Source: Synergistaceae bacterium (GTDB lineage: Bacteria; Synergistota; Synergistia; Synergistales; Aminobacteriaceae). Taken from it: a stretch of DNA of 5,582 nucleotides. The stretch lies in contig JAISWV010000356.1 of assembly GCA_031270755.1 (NCBI GenBank), positions 1-5,582 of the forward strand, read 5' to 3'. The position numbers and the translations under genes are program-made. Positions within the stretch are counted from its first letter, which is position 1. The number at the start of each line of letters is the position of its first letter. This document shows, piece by piece, positions 1 through 5,195 of the stretch. Under the pieces are notes generated by a model. The model made no database searches, was not told the origin of the DNA, and saw only the letters and a list, made by a program, of their open reading frames with translations.

Positions 1-106
1 CGTTATTCCCTTTTTTTTTTCCCGCCCTTATATAAACAAAACTTGGCGCGCCCCATACGGGGTCCGGGGCCCGGGCCCGTGGCGGTTTTGGGGGGGGCGC
101 CCCAAG
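1..106. other. Gene-free, low-complexity contig edge, probably poor-quality sequence
   Basis: No coding region or RNA gene is visible here. The stretch contains a run of about ten T (11-20), a run of eight G (90-97), and several perfect GC palindromes: GGCGCGCC (45-52), a 12-bp GGGCCC-type palindrome around 67-78, CCCC-atac-GGGG, and GGGGCGCCCC (94-103) just after the etfA stop. Such stacked homopolymers and palindromes are unlike the rest of the window and fit a low-quality read or contig end. A stem directly downstream of etfA could in principle terminate transcription, but on the minus strand it is followed by A residues and not a T tract, so I do not call a terminator. Confidence 0.5.
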
Positions 107-1204
107 TCACTGTTCAATAAGCGCTTTTATGATTTCTTTCATATCCGCCACCACACCGTAATCGGCAGCGTGGAAGATCGGCGCGTTCGGGTCGTTGTTG
201 ACGGCGATGAAAAGTTTCGTGTCTTTTATGCCCTCCACGTGCTGTATCGCCCCCGAGACGCCGAAAGAAAGGCAAATTTCCGGCCTGATGGTGCGGCCGG
301 TCTGCCCGATCTGGTTTTCGAAAGGAATGAGGCCCTCGTCCGCGAGAGGGCGCGTACCCCCCAAAGCGCCGCCGATTTTTTCCGCCAGATCCCGCAGCGC
401 GTCGAGCTCGCCGTCTTTCAGAGCGCCCCGGCCCGCAACGACCACCACGTCCGCGGCGAGAATGTCTCCGGCCTCCTCGCCCCGAGGCAAAACCTCCAGC
501 AGAGAAACGACGCTCTCCGGAACGAGGATATCCTGGAAAATTCGCACCTGGGGCTTTTGGGGCTGCTTTTCCTGCTTTTTCCGGGCTTCCCGGTGCGGCT
601 TGCAGACCCCTTCCCGAAGGGTCATCAATTGAGGAAGGTGCCCTTCACGGTGGACGATGCTCACCAGCACGTTGCCGCCGAAAGAAGGCTTGTTCTGCCG
701 GATGACATATCCGCTTTCCCGCCGCTCCGCGATCAATTCCGTGCAGTCCGCGGTCAGGCCGGTGTTCAATTTCACGGCCACTCGCGGAAAGAGCGAGCGC
801 CCCGCGTCGTTGGCTGGGATAAGGACACAGCTCGGCGAAACGCGCCTCAGCATTTCGGCGACCACGGCACTCCGGGAGTCGTCGCCCAGCTCCGAAACGC
901 CGCTGGTTTCCACGGCGTAAATCTCGTCGACGTCCATGCTCTTCAGGTCTTCGAGAGGTCCGGCGATGGATTCCGCCACAAGAAGAGCCTGAATCGGCTC
1001 CTTCGTCGTCTCCGCGATGCCGTGGGCGGCCGAGAGAAGCTCGCTGAAAACGGGTTCGACCCTCCCTTCGGAGCAATCGGCAAAAACGCATATTCCATTT
1101 AAGCTCGGGGGGATAGATCCCGCTTGCCCAAAAGCGGGCTCACTGGCCCCCCCGAGACCCCCATGCAGGCATTCGCGTGGCTGCTTTCCGCGTTCCTCAG
1201 CCAT
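107..1204 (-). CDS. etfA: Electron transfer flavoprotein alpha subunit (EtfA)
   Basis: Cytoplasmic FAD-binding subunit of the EtfAB heterodimer, which takes electrons from a flavin dehydrogenase. The N-terminal alpha/beta domain spans about residues 37-200 (starting GICVFADCSEG). The C-terminal FAD domain has GGTRPLADEG (282-291), NQIGQTGRTIRP (297-308), GVSGAIQH (315-322) and NNDPNAPIFHAADYGVVAD (336-354). By alignment from memory, R285, T302 and H322 match the human ETF-alpha FAD residues Arg249, Thr266 and His286. The length of 365 aa exceeds the usual 310-340 because of a roughly 36-residue Gly/Pro-rich N-terminal extension of unknown role. The ATG overlaps the end of etfB by 8 nt and is preceded by AGAGG eight bases upstream; no alternative ATG, GTG or TTG start lies in frame within the extension. 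It is the last visible gene of the operon. Family assignment is very secure; the electron donor is inferred from context. Confidence 0.96.
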   Translation of the reverse strand: MAEERGKQPRECLHGGLGGASEPAFGQAGSIPPSLNGICVFADCSEGRVEPVFSELLSAAHGIAETTKEPIQALLVAESIAGPLEDLKSMDVDEIYAVETSGVSELGDDSRSAVVAEMLRRVSPSCVLIPANDAGRSLFPRVAVKLNTGLTADCTELIAERRESGYVIRQNKPSFGGNVLVSIVHREGHLPQLMTLREGVCKPHREARKKQEKQPQKPQVRIFQDILVPESVVSLLEVLPRGEEAGDILAADVVVVAGRGALKDGELDALRDLAEKIGGALGGTRPLADEGLIPFENQIGQTGRTIRPEICLSFGVSGAIQHVEGIKDTKLFIAVNNDPNAPIFHAADYGVVADMKEIIKALIEQ

Positions 1205-1991
1205 TGTCTTTTCCTCTTTTCTTTTCGATCAACGCCAGTATTTTGCCGGCGATCTCCTCTGGAGTGCCCGACAGAAGCTCCGCGCGCTTCCGCCTCTCCG
1301 GCGCGAAGGTGTCGATGACCTCCGTGGGCGACCCTGCCAGCCCCACCGCGCCTGGCGACAGGCCCAGTTCTTTGTTGGTGTACGCGGGAACGCTCTTTTT
1401 ATTCGCGCTTATTTGGGAGAGAAACGTCGGCAGCCTTGGCTCGTTGCACCCGTAGGAGACCGTCAGCACCGCCGGAAGCGTCACCGCTGCCCGCAGAAAT
1501 CCGTTTTTGAACTTCTTCAGGCCCCGCAAGCGCCCTGTCTCCACAGCCTCGATGCGCCGGACCTCCGTGAGGTGCGGCCACGCCAGGAACTCCGCAAGCA
1601 TTGGCCCGACTTGGCCCGTCGCGCCGTCGGAGGACTCCGAGCCGGTTATGACCAGGTCGAAAACGCCGTAACGTCTCAGGCTTTCCGCGAGAACCCTGGC
1701 GGTGGCCACGGTGTCCGCACCCGCAAAGGCTCGGTCCGTGATCAAAACGGCGTCGTCCGCCCCCATGGCCAAGGCCGCGCGCAAGGCCTTCTCCGCGGAG
1801 GGCGGCCCCATGGTGAACGCGATCACCTGCCCGTCGTACCGCTCCCTCAGCGCGACGGCTTCCTCCAACGCGTTCGCGTCCGCCGGGTTGAGCATGCTCT
1901 CCGCGCTGTCCCTCACCAGCGAATGGGTGACAGGATCTACGGAAACGTCGTTGGAAACCGGAACTTGTTTGACGCAGACGGCAATGTCCAT
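1197..1991 (-). CDS. etfB: Electron transfer flavoprotein beta subunit (EtfB)
   Basis: Partner of EtfA in the soluble ETF heterodimer; it binds AMP or a second FAD. At 264 aa it has normal family length. Visible signatures are CVKQVPVSND (6-15), LNPADANALEEAVALRE (34-50), MGPPSAEKALRAALAMGADD (61-80) followed by LITDRAFAGADT, the nucleotide-binding loop GSESSDGATGQVGP (117-130), NEPRLPT (183-189) and the C-terminal SPTEVIDTFAPERR (221-234). The loop reads DGxTGQVGP, the form seen in many anaerobe and bifurcating ETFs, and not the DDDxNQTGQ form of mitochondrial ETF. That hints at FAD in place of AMP but does not prove bifurcation. The start ATG lies one base after the oxidoreductase stop, and AAAGG (on the minus strand, about 2000-2004) sits inside the end of that gene, so translation is probably coupled. 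The 3' end overlaps etfA by 8 nt. Confidence 0.96.
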   Translation of the reverse strand: MDIAVCVKQVPVSNDVSVDPVTHSLVRDSAESMLNPADANALEEAVALRERYDGQVIAFTMGPPSAEKALRAALAMGADDAVLITDRAFAGADTVATARVLAESLRRYGVFDLVITGSESSDGATGQVGPMLAEFLAWPHLTEVRRIEAVETGRLRGLKKFKNGFLRAAVTLPAVLTVSYGCNEPRLPTFLSQISANKKSVPAYTNKELGLSPGAVGLAGSPTEVIDTFAPERRKRAELLSGTPEEIAGKILALIEKKRGKDNG

Positions 1992-1992
1992 T

Positions 1993-3165
1993 TCATGACC
2001 TTTCTTTGCCCCAAAGGCGCTTGAAAGCCCAGTCTTCCAGAAGAGGCGTGCTTTCTCCCCTCATGATGAACTTGGCGAGATCGCGGCTGGCCGCCGGCGC
2101 CTCGATGATGCCGTTGCCGCCGTACCCCGTCGCCAAAATGTACCCGTCGATGGGGGTCTCCCCCAAGAGGGGCAGAAAATCCCGGGGCTCGGCCCTGTAG
2201 GAGAGCCAGGAGGAAACGAGGCCGCTCGCTACGAGGCCGGGCACGGATTTCTGCATCTGCTCGAAAAGAAACTCGATGAAATAGTCGTCCGTGCCGCCCG
2301 TGGCCGGAAGCTTGTCCGGGTCCCACTGGCCTGCGTGCATGGGGTTGTCCAGGTCCATGGACAGGTGAGATTTGCAGATGAAGATGTTGTCTCCGGCTCG
2401 AAGGGCGTAAAACGCCGGGTATTTGAGGACCGGAAAGACGTAGTTCAGCTTTTTCCCGGGAGGACTGAGGAAGAAGGCCTCCGCCTTGGTGTGCCAAATG
2501 GGGACGTCCAAACCGGCCATTTTCCCCGTGAAGCGGCTCCAGGGACCGGTGCAGTCCACAACGCGATCGAAGAGGTGCATGGTTCCGCCGGCGGTTTTTA
2601 CCCCCGCGGCTTTACCGCCGGACACGACGATCTCCACCACCGGCGTCATGGTATAGACGACCCCGCCTTTTTGCTGCATCTTCCTGGCGTAGGTGTTGGA
2701 GATCATGGTGCCGTCGAAGTAGCCGTCGTCCTGGGTGTATCCGGCACCCAGGATGTTTTCGACGTCGATGAGGGGCAGTATTTTCTTGATGCGGTCTTTG
2801 TCCGTAATATACTCCCCTTGGTAGCCCGCGGCTTTTGCCAGAGCGATACCCGTCTCGACGGTGGCCTCGACCTCTTCGGAGGTGACCGCCACCAGGGTTC
2901 CGGTTTTGTCGAACCCGGTGGAACCCTTTTCTTCTCTTTCCATTTTGAGATAGCTTTCGAACCCGTAAAGGCGCACGTCCCAATATCGGTTGCGCAGCGA
3001 GTCGTCGAAGAGGCAGACCGTACCGGCCGATTTGGACGTCGTTCCGCAGCCTATGGCGTTTTTCTCGAATAAAACGACCTCCGCGTTCCCGTAGAGGCTC
3101 AGATGGTACCCCAGGGCCGTTCCCGATATGCCGCCGCCGATAATGCCCACGCGAAGTTTTTTCAT
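1993..3165 (-). CDS. FAD-dependent oxidoreductase, DAO family (sarcosine/glycine oxidase-like)
   Basis: Probable FAD-dependent dehydrogenase of a small amine, amino acid or related compound. At 390 aa it fits the single-domain DAO family. The dinucleotide fold starts at residue 5: RVGIIGGGISG with GGGISG at 10-15 and the ribose-binding acid E34 (VVLFEKN). It continues with GTTSKSAG (41-48), DDGYFDG (146-152), DCTGPWS (204-210), SSWLSYRAEPRDFLPLLG (318-335) and the C-terminal flavin strand DGYILATGYGGNG (340-352) with EAPAASRDLA after it. No cysteine is seen where monomeric sarcosine oxidase binds flavin covalently, so FAD is probably non-covalent. No signal peptide or membrane segment is seen. 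The start ATG has a strong GGAGGTG (3171-3177) five bases upstream. It lies 16 nt after the cupin gene and 1 nt before etfB, which suggests that ETF and not oxygen is its electron acceptor. The substrate cannot be read from the sequence. Confidence 0.9.
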   Translation of the reverse strand: MKKLRVGIIGGGISGTALGYHLSLYGNAEVVLFEKNAIGCGTTSKSAGTVCLFDDSLRNRYWDVRLYGFESYLKMEREEKGSTGFDKTGTLVAVTSEEVEATVETGIALAKAAGYQGEYITDKDRIKKILPLIDVENILGAGYTQDDGYFDGTMISNTYARKMQQKGGVVYTMTPVVEIVVSGGKAAGVKTAGGTMHLFDRVVDCTGPWSRFTGKMAGLDVPIWHTKAEAFFLSPPGKKLNYVFPVLKYPAFYALRAGDNIFICKSHLSMDLDNPMHAGQWDPDKLPATGGTDDYFIEFLFEQMQKSVPGLVASGLVSSWLSYRAEPRDFLPLLGETPIDGYILATGYGGNGIIEAPAASRDLAKFIMRGESTPLLEDWAFKRLWGKERS

Positions 3166-3181
3166 ATCCGCACCTCCGGTT

Positions 3182-3964
3182 TTAAAGTTGCACGTCTCTG
3201 TTGAAATCTTTGGAGTAGATGTAGCTCAACCGCTGGCGCCCCGTCGCGTAGACAGCCTGCTTGGCGAAGGGACCGAACCAGATGAAATCCTCCTTCTGCA
3301 CCTGGACGTAGTCCTCTTCCAGCATGTAAACGCCCTGTCCGGAAAGGATATACGCTCCGTGCTCCTGAACATGGGTCTCGATAAAAGGATGACTTCCCGC
3401 CGGTTCGAAACTCAAAATATGGAAGTTCATGTCGAAGCCTAAATCCATGGGCAAAAGGTCCTGGACGAAAACGTTCTCCATGTCGTCGTAGATTCTTTCC
3501 TGTATATCGTTGACGTTGCCCCACACAGTGCGCGCTTCGTGCCCGCGAAGGGGAATATAACGCTGTTTGTAAAGCAAAACGCGTATGCCGCCGGAGGACG
3601 GGTTGGAAAGGTCCATGCCGACCCCGGCCGGGGCGTAAGCGTAGCCCCCCTGGGACAGGGTTTGTTTCTCGCCGCCGACGCGGACGTCGAGCTTCCCGCC
3701 GCCGGGTTTTTCCTCGTCCATGAAATAGACGAAGCTTTCGATCCCTTCTTCTTTACACCAGGTCTGGGTTGTGTTGGCTCCCGGCGCCAGGCTGGAAACG
3801 TAGAACACGAAACTGGCGCCGTATTTCGGCGAAGCCAGGATCGTCGTCGAAAACCCCTCGAAATACGGAAGAACGTTGAGGACCCTTCCCTCCGGCGGAA
3901 TGACGGTGTATACGCCAGGTTTTACAATCGCACGACTGACCAGATTTCCCTTGGGATACCCCAC
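3182..3964 (-). CDS. allE: (S)-ureidoglycine aminohydrolase-like bicupin (AllE/YlbA family)
   Basis: Bicupin enzyme; in the family it hydrolyses (S)-ureidoglycine to (S)-ureidoglycolate plus ammonia, using Mn2+, in purine/allantoin breakdown. At 260 aa it is nearly the same length as E. coli AllE (261). The N-terminal cupin half covers about residues 12-135 (ILASPKYGASFV at 42-53, QGGYAYAPAG at 105-114). The C-terminal catalytic half has LGFDMNFHILSFEPAGSH (175-192), IETHVQEHGAYILSGQGVY (195-213) and LSYIYSKDFNRDVQ near the end. E196, H198, H202 and Q236 have the spacing of the metal ligands of the Arabidopsis enzyme, and Y213, Y248 and K252 match its substrate-binding residues (alignment from memory). 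The start is GTG with AGGAGG eight bases upstream. It is the first gene of the operon; the neighbouring oxidoreductase and etfBA are not standard allantoin-pathway genes, so the true substrate may differ. Confidence 0.85.
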   Translation of the reverse strand: MGYPKGNLVSRAIVKPGVYTVIPPEGRVLNVLPYFEGFSTTILASPKYGASFVFYVSSLAPGANTTQTWCKEEGIESFVYFMDEEKPGGGKLDVRVGGEKQTLSQGGYAYAPAGVGMDLSNPSSGGIRVLLYKQRYIPLRGHEARTVWGNVNDIQERIYDDMENVFVQDLLPMDLGFDMNFHILSFEPAGSHPFIETHVQEHGAYILSGQGVYMLEEDYVQVQKEDFIWFGPFAKQAVYATGRQRLSYIYSKDFNRDVQL

Positions 3965-3972
3965 AAAAATCG

Positions 3973-3978
3973 CCTCCT
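3973..3978 (-). promoter_or_regulatory. Strong ribosome binding site that fixes the GTG start of the allE-like gene
   Basis: On the minus strand AGGAGG is followed by eight bases and then GTG (3964-3962). No ATG competes in this frame near the conserved N-terminus GYPKGNLVSRAIVK, which aligns with the start of AllE homologues. Confidence 0.75.
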
Positions 3979-4008
3979 GAAAAATATTGCCCGGAAATTT
4001 GCCTTACC

Positions 4009-4055
4009 AGACGGCATCATTGGATATTTGAAAGCGAGTATAGAGAAAGACGGCA
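4009..4055. repeat. Two direct copies of AGACGGCA in the operon leader
   Basis: AGACGGCA occurs at 4009-4016 and again at 4048-4055, 39 bp apart, both in the untranslated leader of the minus-strand operon. The first copy also closes a small inverted repeat (TGCC...GGCA, about 4000-4016). The repeat could be a regulator site or chance; eight bases is short. Confidence 0.3.
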
Positions 4056-4077
4056 ACGAAATCACTGGAAATATTTC

Positions 4078-4105
4078 ACTATAAAAAATAATTTTATTGT
4101 GACAA
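4078..4105 (-). promoter_or_regulatory. Candidate sigma-70-type promoter of the allE-DAO-etfBA operon, with palindrome on the -35 box
   Basis: On the minus strand a -35 box TTGTCA (4105-4100, 5 of 6 to consensus) and a -10 box TATAGT (4083-4078, 5 of 6) are separated by 16 bp of very AT-rich sequence. Transcription would begin near 4071, giving a leader of roughly 107 nt before the GTG. A 9-bp inverted repeat, TTGT-G-ACAA (4097-4105), lies on the -35 box. Such a short TTGT/ACAA dyad is typical of GntR-type operators, and a repressor bound there would block RNA polymerase. The operator role is inference. Confidence 0.5.
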
Positions 4106-4228
4106 AATGACATAATCCTGAAACCTGAAAAGCTGAAAAGCTGCGAACTCGAAGACGGTACCCTTCATGAAATTTTCCACGGAGATGCTATTATGATGTG
4201 CGTGAGCATTCACGGCGATATGAAGTAA
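4103..4228 (+). pseudogene. Unrecognised small coding remnant ending at an in-frame stop
   Basis: Between stop codons, this frame reads a protein-like segment containing KLKSCELEDGTLHEIFHGD and then AIMMCVSIHGDMK, followed by TAA (4226-4228). Beyond the stop the same frame continues plausibly as ILDKLKGGAEDIY, so the TAA may be a nonsense mutation. There is no ATG before the internal ATG pair at 4193 and no convincing ribosome binding site. I do not recognise the family. It lies immediately upstream of the decayed AlbA_2-type gene and may have been part of the same acquired segment. It could also be chance. Confidence 0.25.
4117..4147 (+). repeat. Imperfect tandem repeat of an 8-bp CCTGAAAA-like unit, about four copies
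   Basis: Successive units read CCTGAAA, CCTGAAAA, GCTGAAAA and GCTGCGAA. The unit length is not a multiple of three, which is unusual within working coding sequence. It lies just outside the candidate operon promoter. Confidence 0.4.
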
Positions 4229-4244
4229 ATACTCGACAAGCTGA

Positions 4245-4983
4245 AGGGGGGAGCAGAAGATATATACCGAAAAGAAAATCTATCCTTATGTTACTCCTGA
4301 ACACCTAAGGTTTGATATGCTCCCGCGTCTGCGTCAGATGGCGATAAACCACCGTCAAGATCACCTGTGGAAAAATCTGTCCGATTTGGAGCTTCTGCAA
4401 AGCGCGGGCCTGATCGGCGAGGATTGTGAATACCCTGATACACCGGGAGTTTACAAGCTCTCGTCCCGCTAAGTTTGTAATCGAGCGCGACAAGATGACG
4501 GTATCGAACGGGAATCGCGCGGAAAGGGATGGACCGATAACACCGGAGAATTGTGAACCGACCCCGAAGAACCCGATAATCTCCGCCTTTTTCCGCACGA
4601 TCGGGTTGGCTGAGGAACTCGGTTTCGGTGTGAAGAATCTGTTCAAGTACGGCAGACGGTACTCCGGTCAAGACCCGCAGTTGATTGACGGCGATATCTT
4701 TAGAATCATCGTGCCGCTCGACGACAGCTATTCGTTTGACGCTGAAATGAATAAAACACAAATAAACCACGGCAACTTCGAAAAAGACTTCGAAATAAAT
4801 GAGACACAGCGGAGAATAGTTGATTTGATAGCGAAAAACCCTAAGACAACAGCCGAGCATATAATGGAAATTATTGGTATTACGCGAAGACAAGCAGAGT
4901 CAAATATTCACGAATTGAAGTTGCGTGGAATTCTCAAGCGTGAAGGCGGCCGCAGATACGGACGCTGGGTTGTGAATCGGTAA
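4245..4983 (+). pseudogene. Decayed RecG-like ATP-binding protein (AlbA_2/HATPase_c_4 family), N-terminus and internal block lost
   Basis: Two parts of one family member lie in different frames. The first (frame of 4245, stop TAA at 4470-4472) reads KIYTEKKIYPYVTPEHLRFD and then PRLRQMAINHRQDHLWKNLSD, ending in LELLQSAGL about 4413. The second (frame of 4426) picks up at IVNTLIHREFTSSRPAKF. In intact homologues these two motifs are separated by roughly 90 residues, so an internal deletion ending near 4413-4426, combined with a frame change, has removed that block. The N-terminal AlbA_2 domain is also absent; a TGA (4242-4244) lies just upstream. The family consists of predicted DNA-binding/regulatory proteins of about 450-550 aa, common in mobile and defence-associated regions. 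The segment is visibly richer in A+T than its neighbours, consistent with foreign origin. The family call rests on motif memory. Confidence 0.75.
4426..4983 (+). CDS. Surviving C-terminal ORF of the RecG-like/AlbA_2-family gene
   Basis: Open reading frame of 185 codons from GTG 4426 to TAA 4981-4983. Residues 1-102 are the C-terminal ATPase-like half: NTLIHREFTSSRPAKFVIE, then NPIISAFFRTIGLAEELGFG, VKNLFKYGRRYSG and GDIFRIIVPLDDS. After a charged linker (about 103-125) comes a winged-helix domain, INETQRRIVDLIAKNPKTT then IMEIIGITRRQAESNIHELK, ending LRGILKREGGRRYGRWVV. That pattern is a typical DNA-binding helix-turn-helix. Translation is doubtful: GTG lies inside a conserved motif, and the only SD-like GAGG (4419-4422) is just three bases away. 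It is best read as the remnant of a larger gene, though an independent small HTH protein cannot be excluded. Confidence 0.55.
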   Translation: MNTLIHREFTSSRPAKFVIERDKMTVSNGNRAERDGPITPENCEPTPKNPIISAFFRTIGLAEELGFGVKNLFKYGRRYSGQDPQLIDGDIFRIIVPLDDSYSFDAEMNKTQINHGNFEKDFEINETQRRIVDLIAKNPKTTAEHIMEIIGITRRQAESNIHELKLRGILKREGGRRYGRWVVNR

Positions 4984-5077
4984 TGGACCAATGAACAATG
5001 TCCACCGCACTGCTGTCGCCCGCCATCGGGGCCTCCCACATCGTTTCATGCAGGTGCCCCGCTCTGACGTGCGCACC
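4984..5077. other. Intergenic spacer without recognisable gene
   Basis: Two weak inverted repeats are visible: TGGAC/GTCCA (4984-4988 with 5000-5004) directly after the TAA, and CGGGGC/GCCCCG (5027-5032 with 5056-5061). Neither is followed by a T tract, so no intrinsic terminator is called. Confidence 0.5.
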
Positions 5078-5106
5078 TTGTGACGGAACCGCGGGAAAGG
5101 TATAAT
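5078..5106 (+). promoter_or_regulatory. Near-consensus sigma-70-type promoter upstream of the DegS-like gene
   Basis: A perfect -10 box TATAAT (5101-5106) is preceded by TTGTGA (5078-5083, 4 of 6 to TTGACA) with the optimal 17-bp spacer. Transcription would begin near 5113, about 83 nt before the ATG at 5196. The orientation and position fit the sensor gene, and no other plus-strand gene start lies between. Confidence 0.65.
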
Positions 5107-5195
5107 TCCTGAATAAACGTTCAAAGCGGGTAAACACGGAAAACGAAGAGGGCGGGCTTTTTACCTCGTCGACTGTTGGGCGTGTGGAGTATTCT

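Noticed and set aside
94..103. Palindrome GGGGCGCCCC right after etfA as a terminator
   Set aside because: Followed by A residues on the transcribed strand, and lies in doubtful-quality sequence.
170..1102. Long plus-strand open frame opposite etfA
   Set aside because: Antisense shadow of a GC-rich gene; its product has no recognisable motif while the minus strand encodes clear EtfA.
1017..2024. 335-codon plus-strand open frame across the etfA/etfB junction
   Set aside because: Shadow frame: Arg/Pro-rich, no motif, no ribosome binding site of note; the opposite strand holds conserved EtfB.
2335..3072. 245-codon plus-strand open frame opposite the FAD oxidoreductase
   Set aside because: Shadow of the minus-strand gene, with no family resemblance.
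4037..4065. Second possible minus-strand promoter with -10 TATACT (4042-4037)
   Set aside because: The -35 at the proper distance is GTGATT, a poor match; the upstream TTGTCA/TATAGT pair is better.
3539..4084. Plus-strand open frame opposite the cupin, whose tail (ALPDGIIGYLKAS) looks fairly protein-like
   Set aside because: Mostly antisense to the conserved cupin; the tail lies in the leader and cannot be linked to a start or family.
4291..4893. Minus-strand 200-codon open frame opposite the AlbA_2-like remnant
   Set aside because: The plus strand carries conserved family motifs; this is the shadow.
5027..5061. Hairpin CGGGGC/GCCCCG with a 23-base loop
   Set aside because: Short stem, long loop and no T tract, so it is not convincing as a terminator or RNA element.
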